Positions 22,856 through 34,264 of a DNA stretch of 64,000 nucleotides are shown here, in pieces. The stretch lies in NCBI RefSeq assembly GCF_947507565.1, contig NC_089178.1, positions 372,001-436,000 of the forward strand, written 5' to 3'. Under the pieces are notes generated by a model. That model had not been told where the DNA came from. It saw nothing but the letters and a program-made list of their open reading frames with translations, and ran no database searches. This DNA comes from Oscarella lobularis. Taxonomy: Eukaryota; Porifera; Homoscleromorpha; Homosclerophorida; Oscarellidae. A program made the position numbers and the translations under genes. Numbering within the stretch: position 1 is the first letter of the stretch; every line of letters starts with the position of its first letter.

Positions 22856-24954
22856 CTAATTTACCACTACACTTACTGTAGACTCACTGACCTTTTGATG
22901 AAGCTCTATCTGCTTCTGCATATACGCGGACATCATTTGTCGAAAGTCGCGAAGCATACCGCAGTGATAATGATCGAATTCCGCCAAAAGAACGTTTGCT
23001 TGACTCTGCTCCACTTCAGAAGCGGCAACCATTGACTCTTTCTATAAAAAAGAAAAACGCGGTGAACGACGACGACAGACTGTAGCACAACTCGAACCGT
23101 TTCGCGTTCTCTTCGCGCCTGCATGGCATTAAAACGATCAGAGGCCTCTTTGTGAGGCAGAGCAGCAGCCTAGAAGACAACACTCGGTCAGAAAAAAAGC
23201 GATTAAGAGTCGTTCGTTGCTGTACAGCAAGAGAGGGTAATAACACGGAATATTCCCTTAGAGTTTGACACATTGTTGCTTGAGTTTCTCCGCTCTGTTC
23301 AGTGACCAGGGTTTGAATTTCGGCCATTCCGACACCAATTCCGTGAATCCCTTGCATTAGAGCAGCAAAACTAAAACAAGAAAAGAAGTCAAGCCGCTAT
23401 TTGCCCAAAATGTGCACCACATACTCTGAGCAATCTTTTCTCCAGCACCAATTTTCAACTTCCATCGAACCCTGCCTCTCCCCGGCGGATTGTCCCGTGG
23501 CAAGAAACACCATTGACCTACCAAATCCGCTGTAAGCAGCAGATAAAGCTGCACAAAATGAAACAAAAAATATCGAACATCAAGACATCCTCATATCCAA
23601 TTTACCAGTAGTCGAAGCACTGAGTTGATCGCATGAGCCCAGCAGGCCCTTCACGTTTTTCTCGAGGCAATGTCTATACTTACCAAAGCGTTCAATAATT
23701 TGCAGCCTGCAAAAAAATATGCCCTATTTAATTGAATAGCTCCCTTTCATAAATTTACCTATCATGAGGCACGTTTCCGGGTGGATACTCGATGTCATTC
23801 AAATAAATCGGACCAACGAATTTCCCATGAGGACGATTGAAAACGAGCGAACGCTTGACACTCTGCTTAGCCGACTTCCAGTCCTCAAGTACATTGATTA
23901 GAAAACAGAAGAAGAAACTAAAACGAGATGTCTGTGTACCTTTCCTTCTGATGCCGCGAGAAAGTAAGCAAAAGCGTGAGACGCGGCAAGAAGAGGATGT
24001 CGAGCCACCCGACAAAGAAACGCTTCCAGTGCTTGCTGTCTCTGACGGATAAAGTCCACGTCAAAACGGCCTGAGGTAGGGAGGTAAAAAATAAAACGTT
24101 TGCCGATTTATAAGTAGAAGTGCTTTGCCTGTAATTTGCTTTTCAGGCAGTGGAGGGATGCAAACGCCGGGAAAGAGTTCGGTGAATTGGTCGTGCAACC
24201 AAAGAAAGTGTTTGTATCGTCTCCTCACAGGGGCTGCAGACACCTTGAAGAAAGACGTCAGTCGGAGGAACGACGGAGATGTTTTCAATGCGATACATTT
24301 GTCTTCACTTCATAGACAATGAAATGTTTTATTCCGCTAAATTTGCTGTCCTTTTGGGGATTCGACACGGTGAGGGTCAGCGGCTCAACAGCTGACTGCC
24401 ACCTTGGTCCAAACTAAAAAAAAACAAAAATATTATTTAAATTTTTACACGACATAAATAGCCCCATAGGTACTGTATCCTACAATTATGCGGCATTGAT
24501 GCCTTGAATTGAGTACACCGGACGTTCCCTGGGTTTCTGCGGTGAAACTCGTGAAGTTAGCCACACTGGCTTGATCTGAAGCCGTTTCTTCTTCTACAGA
24601 CGGCGGAGGCGGTGGCAGTGTCGGAAAAAAGTGCGAATCGTTTCCGGCTGAAACCCCTCCTCCTCCGTCAGGAACGTCGATAACCTGTGCGATCTCGCTA
24701 TGCTATTAGATTTTTTGGCTGTAGGGTTTGGGTACTTTGACGTAGCTTGCTGGGAATAGGCCTGTTGTGTGCTGATCGACTTTTTTTCCTTCCCACCATC
24801 CGTCGCCGACGTCCTGACGGACGACGATGAGTCTCTCGCCCGCCTGAGAGAGTGCGTGCAAACCAATCTATTTTGCACGCGTATAGAAGCGTACGCGGAA
24901 GCCGAGTTCGACGTTTGAAGTCGGCTCGAAGTCGTACAACGCCTCGACTAGCAT
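22856..24954 (-). CDS. SH3-PX-BAR sorting nexin (SNX9/18/33 group)
   Basis: These proteins bind phosphoinositides and bend membranes with dynamin and WASP during endocytosis. From ATG 24954: SH3 domain (MLVEALYDFEPTSNVELGF, then AGERLIVVRQDVGDGWWEGK and TGLFPASYVKV); a low-complexity acidic linker; PX domain from about 24410 (FGPRWQSAVEPLTLTVSNP, KFSGIKHFIVYE, VRRRYKHFLWLHDQF, PPLPEKQITG, ALEAFLCRVARHPLLA); then the BAR region in several short exons (GKYRHCLEKNVKGLLGSC near 23640; GIHGIGVGMAEIQTLV near 23310; EVEQSQANVLLAEFDHYHCG near 22990). The frame ends at 22856 after KQIELHQKV, but a donor there (GTCAGT) may lead to one more exon near 22790, so the C-terminus is uncertain. SNX9-group members share exactly this domain order. 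Confidence 0.87.
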
Positions 24955-25219
24955 CTTGCTGAAGCGCACGTTACTAGGATGCAGGGTTGATTGATTGCAG
25001 GGTTGATTGCAGCATAGATATAACAGTGATTGCAGGGCAGGGATTGATTGATTGATTGATTCCCATTGTGATTCGCTAAAAAGTGCCTTTTCCTATTGCA
25101 CAACAGTTTACGGATGCTAAAATGCCTAAACAATATTGTAGTCAACCGGGGTACTGTAGCTGTCAAAGTCTAACACATTCCTTATTTTCGTTGACAAATT
25201 TGGAGGCATTCTCCTTATC

Positions 25220-28200
25220 CTACACCGACGTTTCCCTAACTGTACGTGGGCGTCTCTGACAGTGCTCAGAACTTGCCGACGGAGAGTCGTCCTCTGGTTC
25301 TGACGACGACGACAACGACGAATCTAAGCTAACTGACGACACCAGACTGGGGTAGAAAGAATGACGACGATCCGTGAAATCGTTGTCGCTAATGGTCCTA
25401 CTCTTGTCTTCAATACTACCCTTGACTTCTTCTTCCGGCTCGACTCCGACGTCGCGCGAACCTTCACGGACTTCGGCAACGCGCTCTTCCGCCGCGATCT
25501 GCTGCAATAGTTCCTCCAAATCGTCTTCGGAAACGCGACACACGTCGAACAGTTCCCTTTCGACGGCGTCGATGGCCTCCTGATTGAGTATCCCGCCGCA
25601 ACCCTCCTCCTCGAGCACTTTCTCCACCACGCTGCGAGTGCTGCCCGTTGTTCCGATGCTGCTCACGTCATCCGACATTGATGTGACGTTGGAGTTTAGT
25701 CTCAGACGCGACATTCTGAGGAAGGCGGAGAGAGGTCTCAAACTGTCCGCCTCGCCGGCGACGGTCATGTGAGAATTGGCTGTCACCATGGACGAAGACG
25801 GCGATTCGCAGCGCGCCGTGTAGAACGTATCTTCGCTCGATGAGCTGCTTCGACTAATCTGTTGCTCTAAGCGTTTGACAGACGCAGCCTCGGTCGTCGC
25901 ATCGTACTCAGATACGGTGATGAGTGGTTTCGATGGGGTTGGAGGATTGCGAACCGGGGAAACGACCGTTTCCCAGCTGTTGTTCTGGGGCTCTTCGTCT
26001 ACGGCTTCACTGCTTCTCGGAGTAGTAGAAAAATCTAAAGACTTTGCCTAGAAACGAAATCATTGATTATCAACGGAAAAAATTTTGACGTATATATACC
26101 GCACGATCTTCGAGTACAAATGATCGCCATCGTTTTCTCTTCTCTTCAGCCGTTTCTCTGCGTTACGAAACGTCGTACATGGGCCAATAATCCTCGGCTT
26201 TTCTTACCCAGCGCACCACGTCGAAGGCAACGGCTTTTCCGCGCGATCCAAGTCACTGGCACTTGACCTTCCTCTCCAGGCTACTAGGTTGCGAACACTA
26301 GCTTGATCGGGCGGACTCAACTCCTCCTTCTGCGCAAATACAACCTATTGTCTTGCATTTACACGATTTGGGCCGCGGCAGATTACGATTTCTTCCGCTG
26401 TCTTCGACTTTCTCGCCTTGAAGCGCTGAAAGCAGTTCTGTATAAGCATGACGGCGTAAAATTTTCCAACCGTCGCTGTCGTGTCTGAGTTCAATTAAAT
26501 TGAAGGTAGCAATTCGCTTGATGCCATGCACTTACTAACCGTCGGGAGGGATGACTTGATTGATAGTTTCTTTGCCCACACCTGGCCACACTTTCCTTAT
26601 AATACCTCTGAGTTGCATGTCGCATACCTCTCTATTAACACCTAAGCGGGACGAGAGAACTTACACAAAAGCTGACAAATCCGTGTAATTCGAAAACGTA
26701 CCGATTTTGATTTTTAGTTCTGTTCGTACGAGAGCAAATAGAGTTCCGCTAAACGTCACCATCCCCTCTTCATCCATTGGCATATTCATACTTATCATTC
26801 GCTGAACCGAGAATGTGAGAAGAGCAAAACAAAATAAAGAAGTTTACTCTATAAGCGATTCTGTGAGGACAGCACTTTCCTAGACCAAGTGGAGGCTCGA
26901 GCTTCTGAAGAAGCGGAACTACTTGACTGTGATGAATTTGTCCGCTAAATTCCACACAAGAAACGTATGTGGTCTTTTTTTATGGATACATTAATTATCT
27001 CTTACCTTCCTTTTGGATCAAACGTTTCCCATACGACAACAAAGTTGTCCAAGTGCTGCGCTCCCAATATTGATTTGTCGCGAGTTAAATAATCAAAATT
27101 GTCCAAGATAATTGCCAAAAAGAGATTGATTATCTAAAAAAGATAATCAGAAGCTAGCACCCCTGGACGAACCCAAGCGTACCAAAAAAGAACACAGGGT
27201 GATAAATGAAAGAAAGTATGCGTAAGAAAACCAGGTGCCGCACATTTTTCCCGACGAATCGGAGCGCGGATCACACCTAACGGTGTTCGAACAGGCAATC
27301 ATTATATTCTGCCAACTTTCTCCCGTTGCCGATCGAAACAAAACCATCAGAGCCTGAAAAAATGTCTGAAAGTTGTTGTGTCGAAAGACGTCTGTAGACG
27401 AGTCGGAGTTGATTCGACCAAATAACTAGAAAATGGATACACACGGTAAAACTATGACACCGATACGCGAACGTACTTGCATTCCAATAACGGCGTATAT
27501 GTAAAAATTTAAAGCAATCACAATCGCGACGTACGGTAGGCTCTAAACAAAATACCGATGTGCAAATTGATATACATGTATGTAAAACCTGCAGCGATTT
27601 GAGAAACGTCCAAAGGAGGGTTTTGATGCCTTTCTGTTTGTGTAAGAGCTTCACCAACCGAAACGTTCGAAATATGCGAAAGAAATTCAAGTGCACGCCG
27701 TGATACTTATTTCGTCCCTGTAAAACGCGATCTATGTATCAATCAGAATACAGTAACCTAAAACCCTTTACCAAGGACAGTTGTAGAGTCATGTCAATCA
27801 CGCTGCCAATGACAAGAAGAAAGTCGAAAACGTTCCACTTCTCTCTAAAATAGTGCTGACGTAGAACTAAATTAGTACATCACCGCAAAAAAAGTATTAG
27901 CGTCGACTGAAACCTTGGGTGTAAAGGCAATCAACTTGAGCAGACATTCCACTGTGTAGAATACGGTGAATAGCATATTGAGATATTCCAAAACTGCGCT
28001 GTAGATTTCTGATTGACCATGGTGCTACATAAACGCGTCGTGGCATACAGTACTTGAAACCATTTTTGGCTTTTCTACCTTTAGCATCATTAGAACTGTA
28101 TTGATAGCAATACATGTCAATGTGAGCATTTCAAATTTATTCGACGTCACGACGTTCCACAGGGCCCGAAGCACGCGATGAGTTGGTCTGTATACGCAGT

Positions 28201-31200
28201 TTGGCTTTGTTTTTAGGGCAAATTCCAAACAAGCCCTCTAGGTAAGCACGGCGACGGTAAAGGAACTGACGTACGTGCATGCACCCTTATTGTACCTGAT
28301 TTTTGTCCAGCTCCGACTCTTTGAATTCCTCCTCGCCTTCTCGCTGAAATGTCACAATGACAAAGCCAATAAAAATGTTCATGATAAAAAATGCAATCAC
28401 GATGACGTAGATGACAAAAAAGAGAGCGACGGCCGGTCGATTATCTCTAATTGGACCAAAATCTTCCTCAGTAGAATCAATGCCCCAATAGAGAAAGCTA
28501 CAAATAGACGACATAAGTGTCACCTTCGCTTAAGCCATGAGCACTTACGTGGGCCAGCCCTCTAGAGTCGACATGGGAAACAAGGCTTTCGTCGCTTCGA
28601 AAAAATTGTCAAAATTAAAGTTTCGTCTCTTCCACACGCGATCGGCCACCTAAGTGTCTGTGTGAGATCGATTGTCACAATGCGCGAAATAAAAGCGAAC
28701 CACGGGCTTTGCGATGTCACCTTCAGGATACGTCAAAAAGCGACCTCTAGAAAAAACCGTCAAGCTAATTAAAGTAGACTCGAGCATCCTTTCTAACTGG
28801 CATTCAACTTCGGTCATCTTCGATAAATCCGTGCAATAGAAGAAAGTTCCCTGACAAACGGAGTCACAGCGAATCAAACATCACCGGATCTACTACCTTG
28901 AACAGTTGCACTCCAATAACGGCAAATACAAAATGGAGTAATACAGTGACTATAATAATCTTTCCCATCGATTTCACAGATGCAACCAGACATCCTATAG
29001 CGTGCTGAAGACAAAGTGTTCATTAAAATCGTTCAATTTTCTAGCTGACTTGCCTTTAGTCCCGGCGCTCTGTTTATGGCTCGCAAAGGACGAAGCACGC
29101 GGAAGACTCGAAGAGTCTTCAGTACGCCCAAGTCAACGGTCTGACCTCCGACATCTCTAAAACGGGAGAGAAAAGCGCTTCATTGATTATATAAGAGAAT
29201 CTTATCGTATTATAGTTGTACTTCAGCGCGAGAGTGGAGAGAGAAAACACGACTACGCAGAAATCGAGAATATTGAATCCGGAACGAAGGTACGACCCTT
29301 TGTGACGGATGAATCCAAATGCAAAAATCTGCCAAAAAGAGATTTGTCACAAATCGCGGCGAACCGAACGCCGTGCGGCATTTCTCTTTATACCTTGGTA
29401 CACATCTCCAAAGTAAACGCGGCGGTAAAAACGTAGTCAAAATACTCCAGAATCCTATTCCTCAGGGAGTTATTCGGATCGAGAAGGGGATCCTCGGCGG
29501 CAAGTGCAATACAACTGAGAGAGATGAGCGTCAGACTGAACGTGGGAAAGTAACGCCAAGTGACGAAACGATAGCAGCCCCAACGCAATCGATTTCGCGG
29601 ACCGACGCAGAAGCAGGACGTCGTATCCGGAAGCGATTGACGTCTCGCTTCGTGTTGAACGCCGCCGAACGGCAGACGGAGAAACGAACGCATATAAAAC
29701 GACGACCTCTCTCGAGGTTCGTCTTGAGAGAACGCGACACTCGATATCATTGTCCCTTGAAAAGAGTCGGCTTACCCTTACCCTTGAGCGGCGCTGGTGC
29801 CACCTGTCTAACGTTCACTGAATCGAGACCGGTTCGTTTGCCGATTGAAAGCGAATCGATCGATCTAGAACCGCGTGCACTTTATTAATCTATTGACTAT
29901 TCATTTCAAATCTTCACTTTGCATCGATGCTGCTCTTTCGACTGGCGCTGCAGCTGTGATTGATCGAGTCGGATAAGCGATGACTAGCCTTGTTCTGTTC
30001 GGCGTACTCCTTGATTTTCTGTCGTGCCTCCTGTCGCGATTTTCGCCTCAGCTCGCGTTGCAGCTCCTGCTCCATTGTCAGCGTCTCGGCGTCGGCCAAA
30101 TTGTCGACGGCAATGGCAAGAAAAACGTTGAGAAGAATATCTCGAAAGGCAGAACTAAAGCAGAAAGGCGATACACGCGAAAAAAGCGACTTACAATTGC
30201 CCAAAACGACGAGGACGACGAAATATAAAACGGCAAGGGCGCCCGGTCCGCGAATTCCGCCGTAAGCTTGCACTCCCAAGTACATTACTTCATTCCAGTC
30301 TTCTCCGGTAAGAATCTTTAGTGAGGATATATAGGAAATAGTCATTTCACGTGCCGGTCGTACCTGAAAGACCGTGAGAAGTGACGAGACGAAACTGTCA
30401 AAATTAGACCGAGGAACGCCGTAATCAAAATTGAATCTATCATATGGTTCAGAGAAAAATAATAACCGGTTAGGAAAGCTGTCGTTATTTCCTACCTTCC
30501 GCCGAATAACTGCATACCAAGTAGAGCAAAAATAACGATGAAAAGAAAGAGGAGGAATAGTAGACTGAGAATGGAGCGAATACTATTCAATAGCGAAGCG
30601 ACGAGATTTTTCAGCGAAATCCAATATCTAAAGAAGACGGAAGCCCATTTCTCACAATCACGTCGCGCAATCGACGCCACGTACGAAGGAAAGAGCTTGA
30701 ATATTCGCAAAAGACGAAAGCACCTCAGAACGCTGATGCCAATTGGCTTCATTTCGCCAAACACCTGCACTAAAAATTCAATGCAACTGGCGAGAACGAC
30801 GACGCAGTCGAATCGATTGAAATTGGACATGAAATAGTTGCTGACGCCCAGCCCGTACATCTTCAGAGCCATCTCCAGCACGAACGACGACAAGAAGAAG
30901 GCATTCGATATCCAGTGAAATTTCTTCAAAATGACGCCTTCTCCGTAATGCTCGAACGACAGACTGACCGTGTTGACGAAGACGAGCACGATTATGATCC
31001 AGTAGAAGCCGGCCGACTTCACCAAAGAGCGTATAGTAGGTCGAAAGCGAGCGTTAAACCGTCCAAGACACGTACTAATGCAAAGATACATATGGAGGGA
31101 AAAGATTTTTCTAAAAATTGATTTCTGACCATATTCGCCCACGTTGGTCTTTCGCCTTCTCCTCGTCGACCGTTTCTTCATTTTCGACATCATTTCTGTC

Positions 31201-32821
31201 GTCGCCTTCGCTCCGCTGTTTCGTCGCCGTTGCCGTCGTCGTTGTTGTTGCCGTAATCGTCGTCGTCGCCGTCGTCGTCATCGTCGTCGTCGCCGTCGTC
31301 GTCGTCGTCGCCGTCGTCGTCGCTGGGTTTGGCGCCGACGTCATTGGCGTTGCAGACTCGCCTATCTCGCCCTCGGCAATCCAGTCGAGAAACGTTCGTA
31401 CGTCGTTAGCGATTTTCTGCTTTTCTCTTAGCTTCTTGAAGGCGCCTCTCGCCTGGGCTCTATTGCGCTCGCGCGTGAACTCGCCGCTGAGAACGCCCAA
31501 GACTAAATTGAGGACGAAAAACGATCCAATGCATATGAGAGTGATAAAATAAACCCAAGGCCATTTCGATCCAACGGCATCTTGAATCTGAACGAGAAAC
31601 ATTGCCCATTAAATAAAAAGTATTTTCTCTTTACCCAATACATGATTTGAGTCCAGCCTTCGGTCGTTATGCATTGGAAGACGGTCAGCATGGCCAAGCC
31701 AATGTTATCAAAACTCGTGATTCCATAATTGGGTCCTTCCCACTTGGGAAGGCAAACGAAGTGCTCAGCCACCTCCTCGCAGCTGAAGCCCTCACCTGAC
31801 GGCGAGCACGGGTGGTTCGACGCCAGCTGGCCTAAACGCGTCCACGTGGCGATAGCGATGAAAAAAAAATAAGACATTCGATTTGCTAACCGGTTATGTT
31901 ATTATAACAGGCATTGTGAAGTTTTCCGCTGAGAAACTCCAAGCCGATGACGGCGTAGAGTATGATCACAAAGAGAACGAGAAGGGAGACGTGAAAAAGA
32001 GGTATGATAGCTCGAAGTATGGAGTTGACAACCACTTGGAGACCTATTGATAGATGACACCCTTTGACATGCACGCATTCCTCGCCTTCTTACTCGGAAA
32101 TCCCGATACAATTCGTAGGGGTCGGAGAACGCGAAATGCTCTCAACGCTTTCACGTCGAGCATTTCGAAGCCACCTATATGACCGATCACGTCAATAACA
32201 CTAATAATAATAATAATAATAATAACACAGGCAATCGATCACTAATAACGAATCCTTTGCCTTACCCTAGAAGAACTATTAGAAAATCCAATACGTTCCA
32301 CGCGTTGCGAAGATAGGTATGAGGTGCGAAAACGAGTCCGTCGGCAATGATTTTCAGCGACGACTCGACGACGAATATTCCCAAGAAAACGTACTCGAAC
32401 GTTTCCTGGGGGAAAAAGAAGGTTTCGTACAGGCAGAGGACCCCATGCACAAGTCGGATTTCAAATATACGAGCTGTTCGTTTCGGATTGTTGTGTCGCC
32501 CCTAGGCAACGGTTCGTAGGCGGCCAAAGCACAACAATTCGCTATGATTGTGCCTAAGATGAAGAACTCGAAGGGCGTAGAAACAAAAAAATAGGCGAGA
32601 GTCGAGGAAGAAAACGTCGGTCGAATCGGATTATAAGAATAATATCGAAAAAGATATTTCCAATCGACAATTTGTATGACGGTTCGTCTGAACCAATTCG
32701 TTTTGCGCAGACAGAGGAGAGCGACGTCGGCTCGTCGTCGGCTGACGTCCGGCTTGTTGCACGACGACAAGGTCCCAATGAACGTTTTCCACTTGCCGCT
32801 GTTCGAATCCAATGAAGTCAT
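25220..32821 (-). CDS. Voltage-gated calcium channel alpha-1 subunit (CaV1/CaV2 type)
   Basis: The pore subunit of a high-voltage-activated calcium channel, in many short exons. Start 32821 ([12 protein letters not shown]), then [11 protein letters not shown] joined to [14 protein letters not shown]. Four repeats are visible. The pore glutamates give an EEEE calcium filter: TTEGWTQ (I, about 31660), TGEDWNEV (II, about 30300), STLEGWP (III, about 28570), SATGESWQ (IV, about 27310). The S4 of repeat I reads [16 protein letters not shown] beta-subunit interaction site is recognisable in the I-II linker ([14 protein letters not shown]). After repeat IV come [15 protein letters not shown] and the EF-hand region to about 26700 ([12 protein letters not shown]), then an IQ motif near 26440 ([17 protein letters not shown]). 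An acidic-serine tail ends at 25220. The join at 32577-32657 is a probable AT-AC intron. The I-II linker has a threonine-rich run from a GTC repeat. EEEE excludes a sodium channel or NALCN. Confidence 0.95.
31215..31335. repeat. GTC/GAC trinucleotide repeat coding a threonine run
   Basis: On the plus strand the bases are an imperfect GTC and GCC tract (GTCGTCGTCGCCGTCGTC and similar). Read on the minus strand inside the calcium channel I-II linker it gives long runs of threonine with scattered alanine, methionine and isoleucine. Triplet tracts like this change length readily. It lies shortly after the beta-subunit binding helix. Confidence 0.8.
32200..32226. repeat. AAT microsatellite in a calcium channel intron
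   Basis: A run of about nine TAA/AAT triplets (ACTAATAATAATAATAATAA and onward) lies in the intron between repeat I segments S3 and S4. No coding effect. Confidence 0.8.
32577..32657 (-). other. Probable U12-type AT-AC intron in the calcium channel gene
   Basis: On the minus strand the exon ends TGG AA and the intron begins ATATCTTTTT, ends TTTCTAC, and the next exon begins GCCCTTCGAG. Removing the 81 bases restores VDWKPFEFF, the conserved sequence at the start of IS1. If the bases are kept, the frame stays open but inserts 27 residues inside that conserved block. There is no usable GT donor there. A branch-site-like TTCCTCGAC at 32609-32601 matches the U12 consensus TTCCTTRAY at eight of nine positions; its adenine lies 25 bases from the 3' end, slightly far. 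Minor-class AT-AC introns are known in voltage-gated sodium and calcium channel genes. Confidence 0.75.
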
Positions 32822-34264
32822 TTTCGCTGCTGCTTCGAAATGACGCTGCTCTCGCTCCGGGGTCCCCTTTTGATCTTCCCAACGGGTGTTTTACGAGTCA
32901 CGCGAGCGCCGGACGACGTGCTAAGGCTCATTGCTGCGGAGGCGCGCTCGTTCGGCTCTCGCCAGAAGTTCCCTGAAGCACGCTAAGTGTGAAACAGAAG
33001 CATGTGGAGAATTTTTTAGATGCCAGTGCCGCCATACAAACAATGTCATGTATAAAACGTGTTCGTGCAGCTACTTAGCTAGACCGGTCTATTAGCAAAA
33101 ACGTTTTGAAATGCAAGAATCACCGCTTTGCTGCAAACTTCTCCGTGCTTTTCCTCCACGTTTAGTGTATCTGCAGCGCTAATAACCGAGTTAAAACAAG
33201 TCTCCAATAGCAAAACCCTAGCTTGAATAAAAAAGCTGAGACAAGGAGCCGAGGCGAAGTGCTCTCAGGAATGGAATTTGGCAACAAGTGTGTCAAAAAT
33301 ACAGAAACAGAGAAAGCACGAAACGATGAAACGAGCCCGCCTGTCACTTGTTATGACTGTGCACACGTCAGCAAACGGCTGGGCAAATGGGTGGGCAGGC
33401 TACTTTCAAAAGGACAGGTAGTTTGTTAGTTGGAAAAAGACGAGCTGACGCCGATATAAATTAGGTTGCGTCTTCTGAAGAAGCTGACGTCGAGGCATCA
33501 TCTTGTCAATAAAAAAGGATTGAGCGTCAAGACAACGCTATAGGGTCGGTGTATCAATGAATGAATTGGGAAGCCCATCACAGCTAACCTGATATAAACT
33601 TTGTATGAAAGAAGTTGGGCCTTCAACTGAAGACTATATGCATGGCAACGTCCGACGAGTGTTTTTCGTCGCCATGATAGTCGATTATTACGTCGAAATC
33701 GCCAGCATTGACGCAGGCCTGAAATTCCAGAGCCGCCACCATTCCACATGAATCGACAGAGGTCCTCCGCGCCAGCGAGACGTCAGTTTCAGGTGACAAC
33801 GACGTAGAAAAGTGTACTACTCGCGCAGTCGCAGAAGCGTCGCACCAGCATCTTGCAGCCGTTCCATTGTTACGTCAGAGATCCATGATCCAATCAGGGA
33901 TCCCTGATCCAATCATACATCTACCAGCAGGGCCTACCAGCAGAGACTTCTACATAGACATGTACATAGAAGGCTCTGCTGCCAGGTGATGACAGATGTT
34001 TCCACCACAGTGTAACATGCACAGTATATATTGCCACGGTGGGCGCCGTGTCAGTCAAGGAAATCTTCGCGAACACCTTGTACTCCTAAGACAACTCTTG
34101 TTCATACTGTATGGTCACGGATTGTGACCGTGATATGGTTAGCTACTACAACCAACACCGTGGATCGTGAGGGTGACTTATACGCTTTCAGAACATGCAG
34201 TGAAAAACGTGACAACCCAGGGTCTGGTGCATCACCGTGGGTGCAGAGCCACGCAGTCTATATA
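32822..34264. other. Intergenic region left of the large secreted protein
   Basis: No convincing long gene. It holds a short minus-strand frame (33623-33742), an 11-base direct repeat TGATCCAATCA at 33886-33896 and 33905-33915, a repeated CTACCAGCAG near 33920-33940, and a small inverted repeat (TCACGG at 34115-34120 with CCGTGA at 34128-34133). The part near 32822 probably contains the calcium channel promoter. Confidence 0.5.
33623..33742 (-). CDS. Short frame, possible exon of an unresolved gene
   Basis: ATG at 33742 to TGA at 33625 gives 39 residues: MVAALEFQACVNAGDFDVII, then DYHGDEKHSSDVAMHIVFS. Composition and codon use look coding. The ending DVAMHIVFS faintly recalls the central strand of galectins, but the length is too short to decide. 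It could be one exon of a gene whose other exons I cannot place, or chance. Confidence 0.25.
   Translation of the reverse strand: MVAALEFQACVNAGDFDVIIDYHGDEKHSSDVAMHIVFS

Noticed and set aside
24990-25070. TTGATTGATTGAT tract as a functional element
   Set aside because: It is a simple tetranucleotide microsatellite near the calcium channel 3' end with no other signal.
25220-32821. Voltage-gated sodium channel or NALCN
   Set aside because: The four pore residues read E, E, E, E and the C-terminus carries calcium-channel EF-hand and IQ sequences; sodium channels have DEKA or DEEA and NALCN has EEKE.
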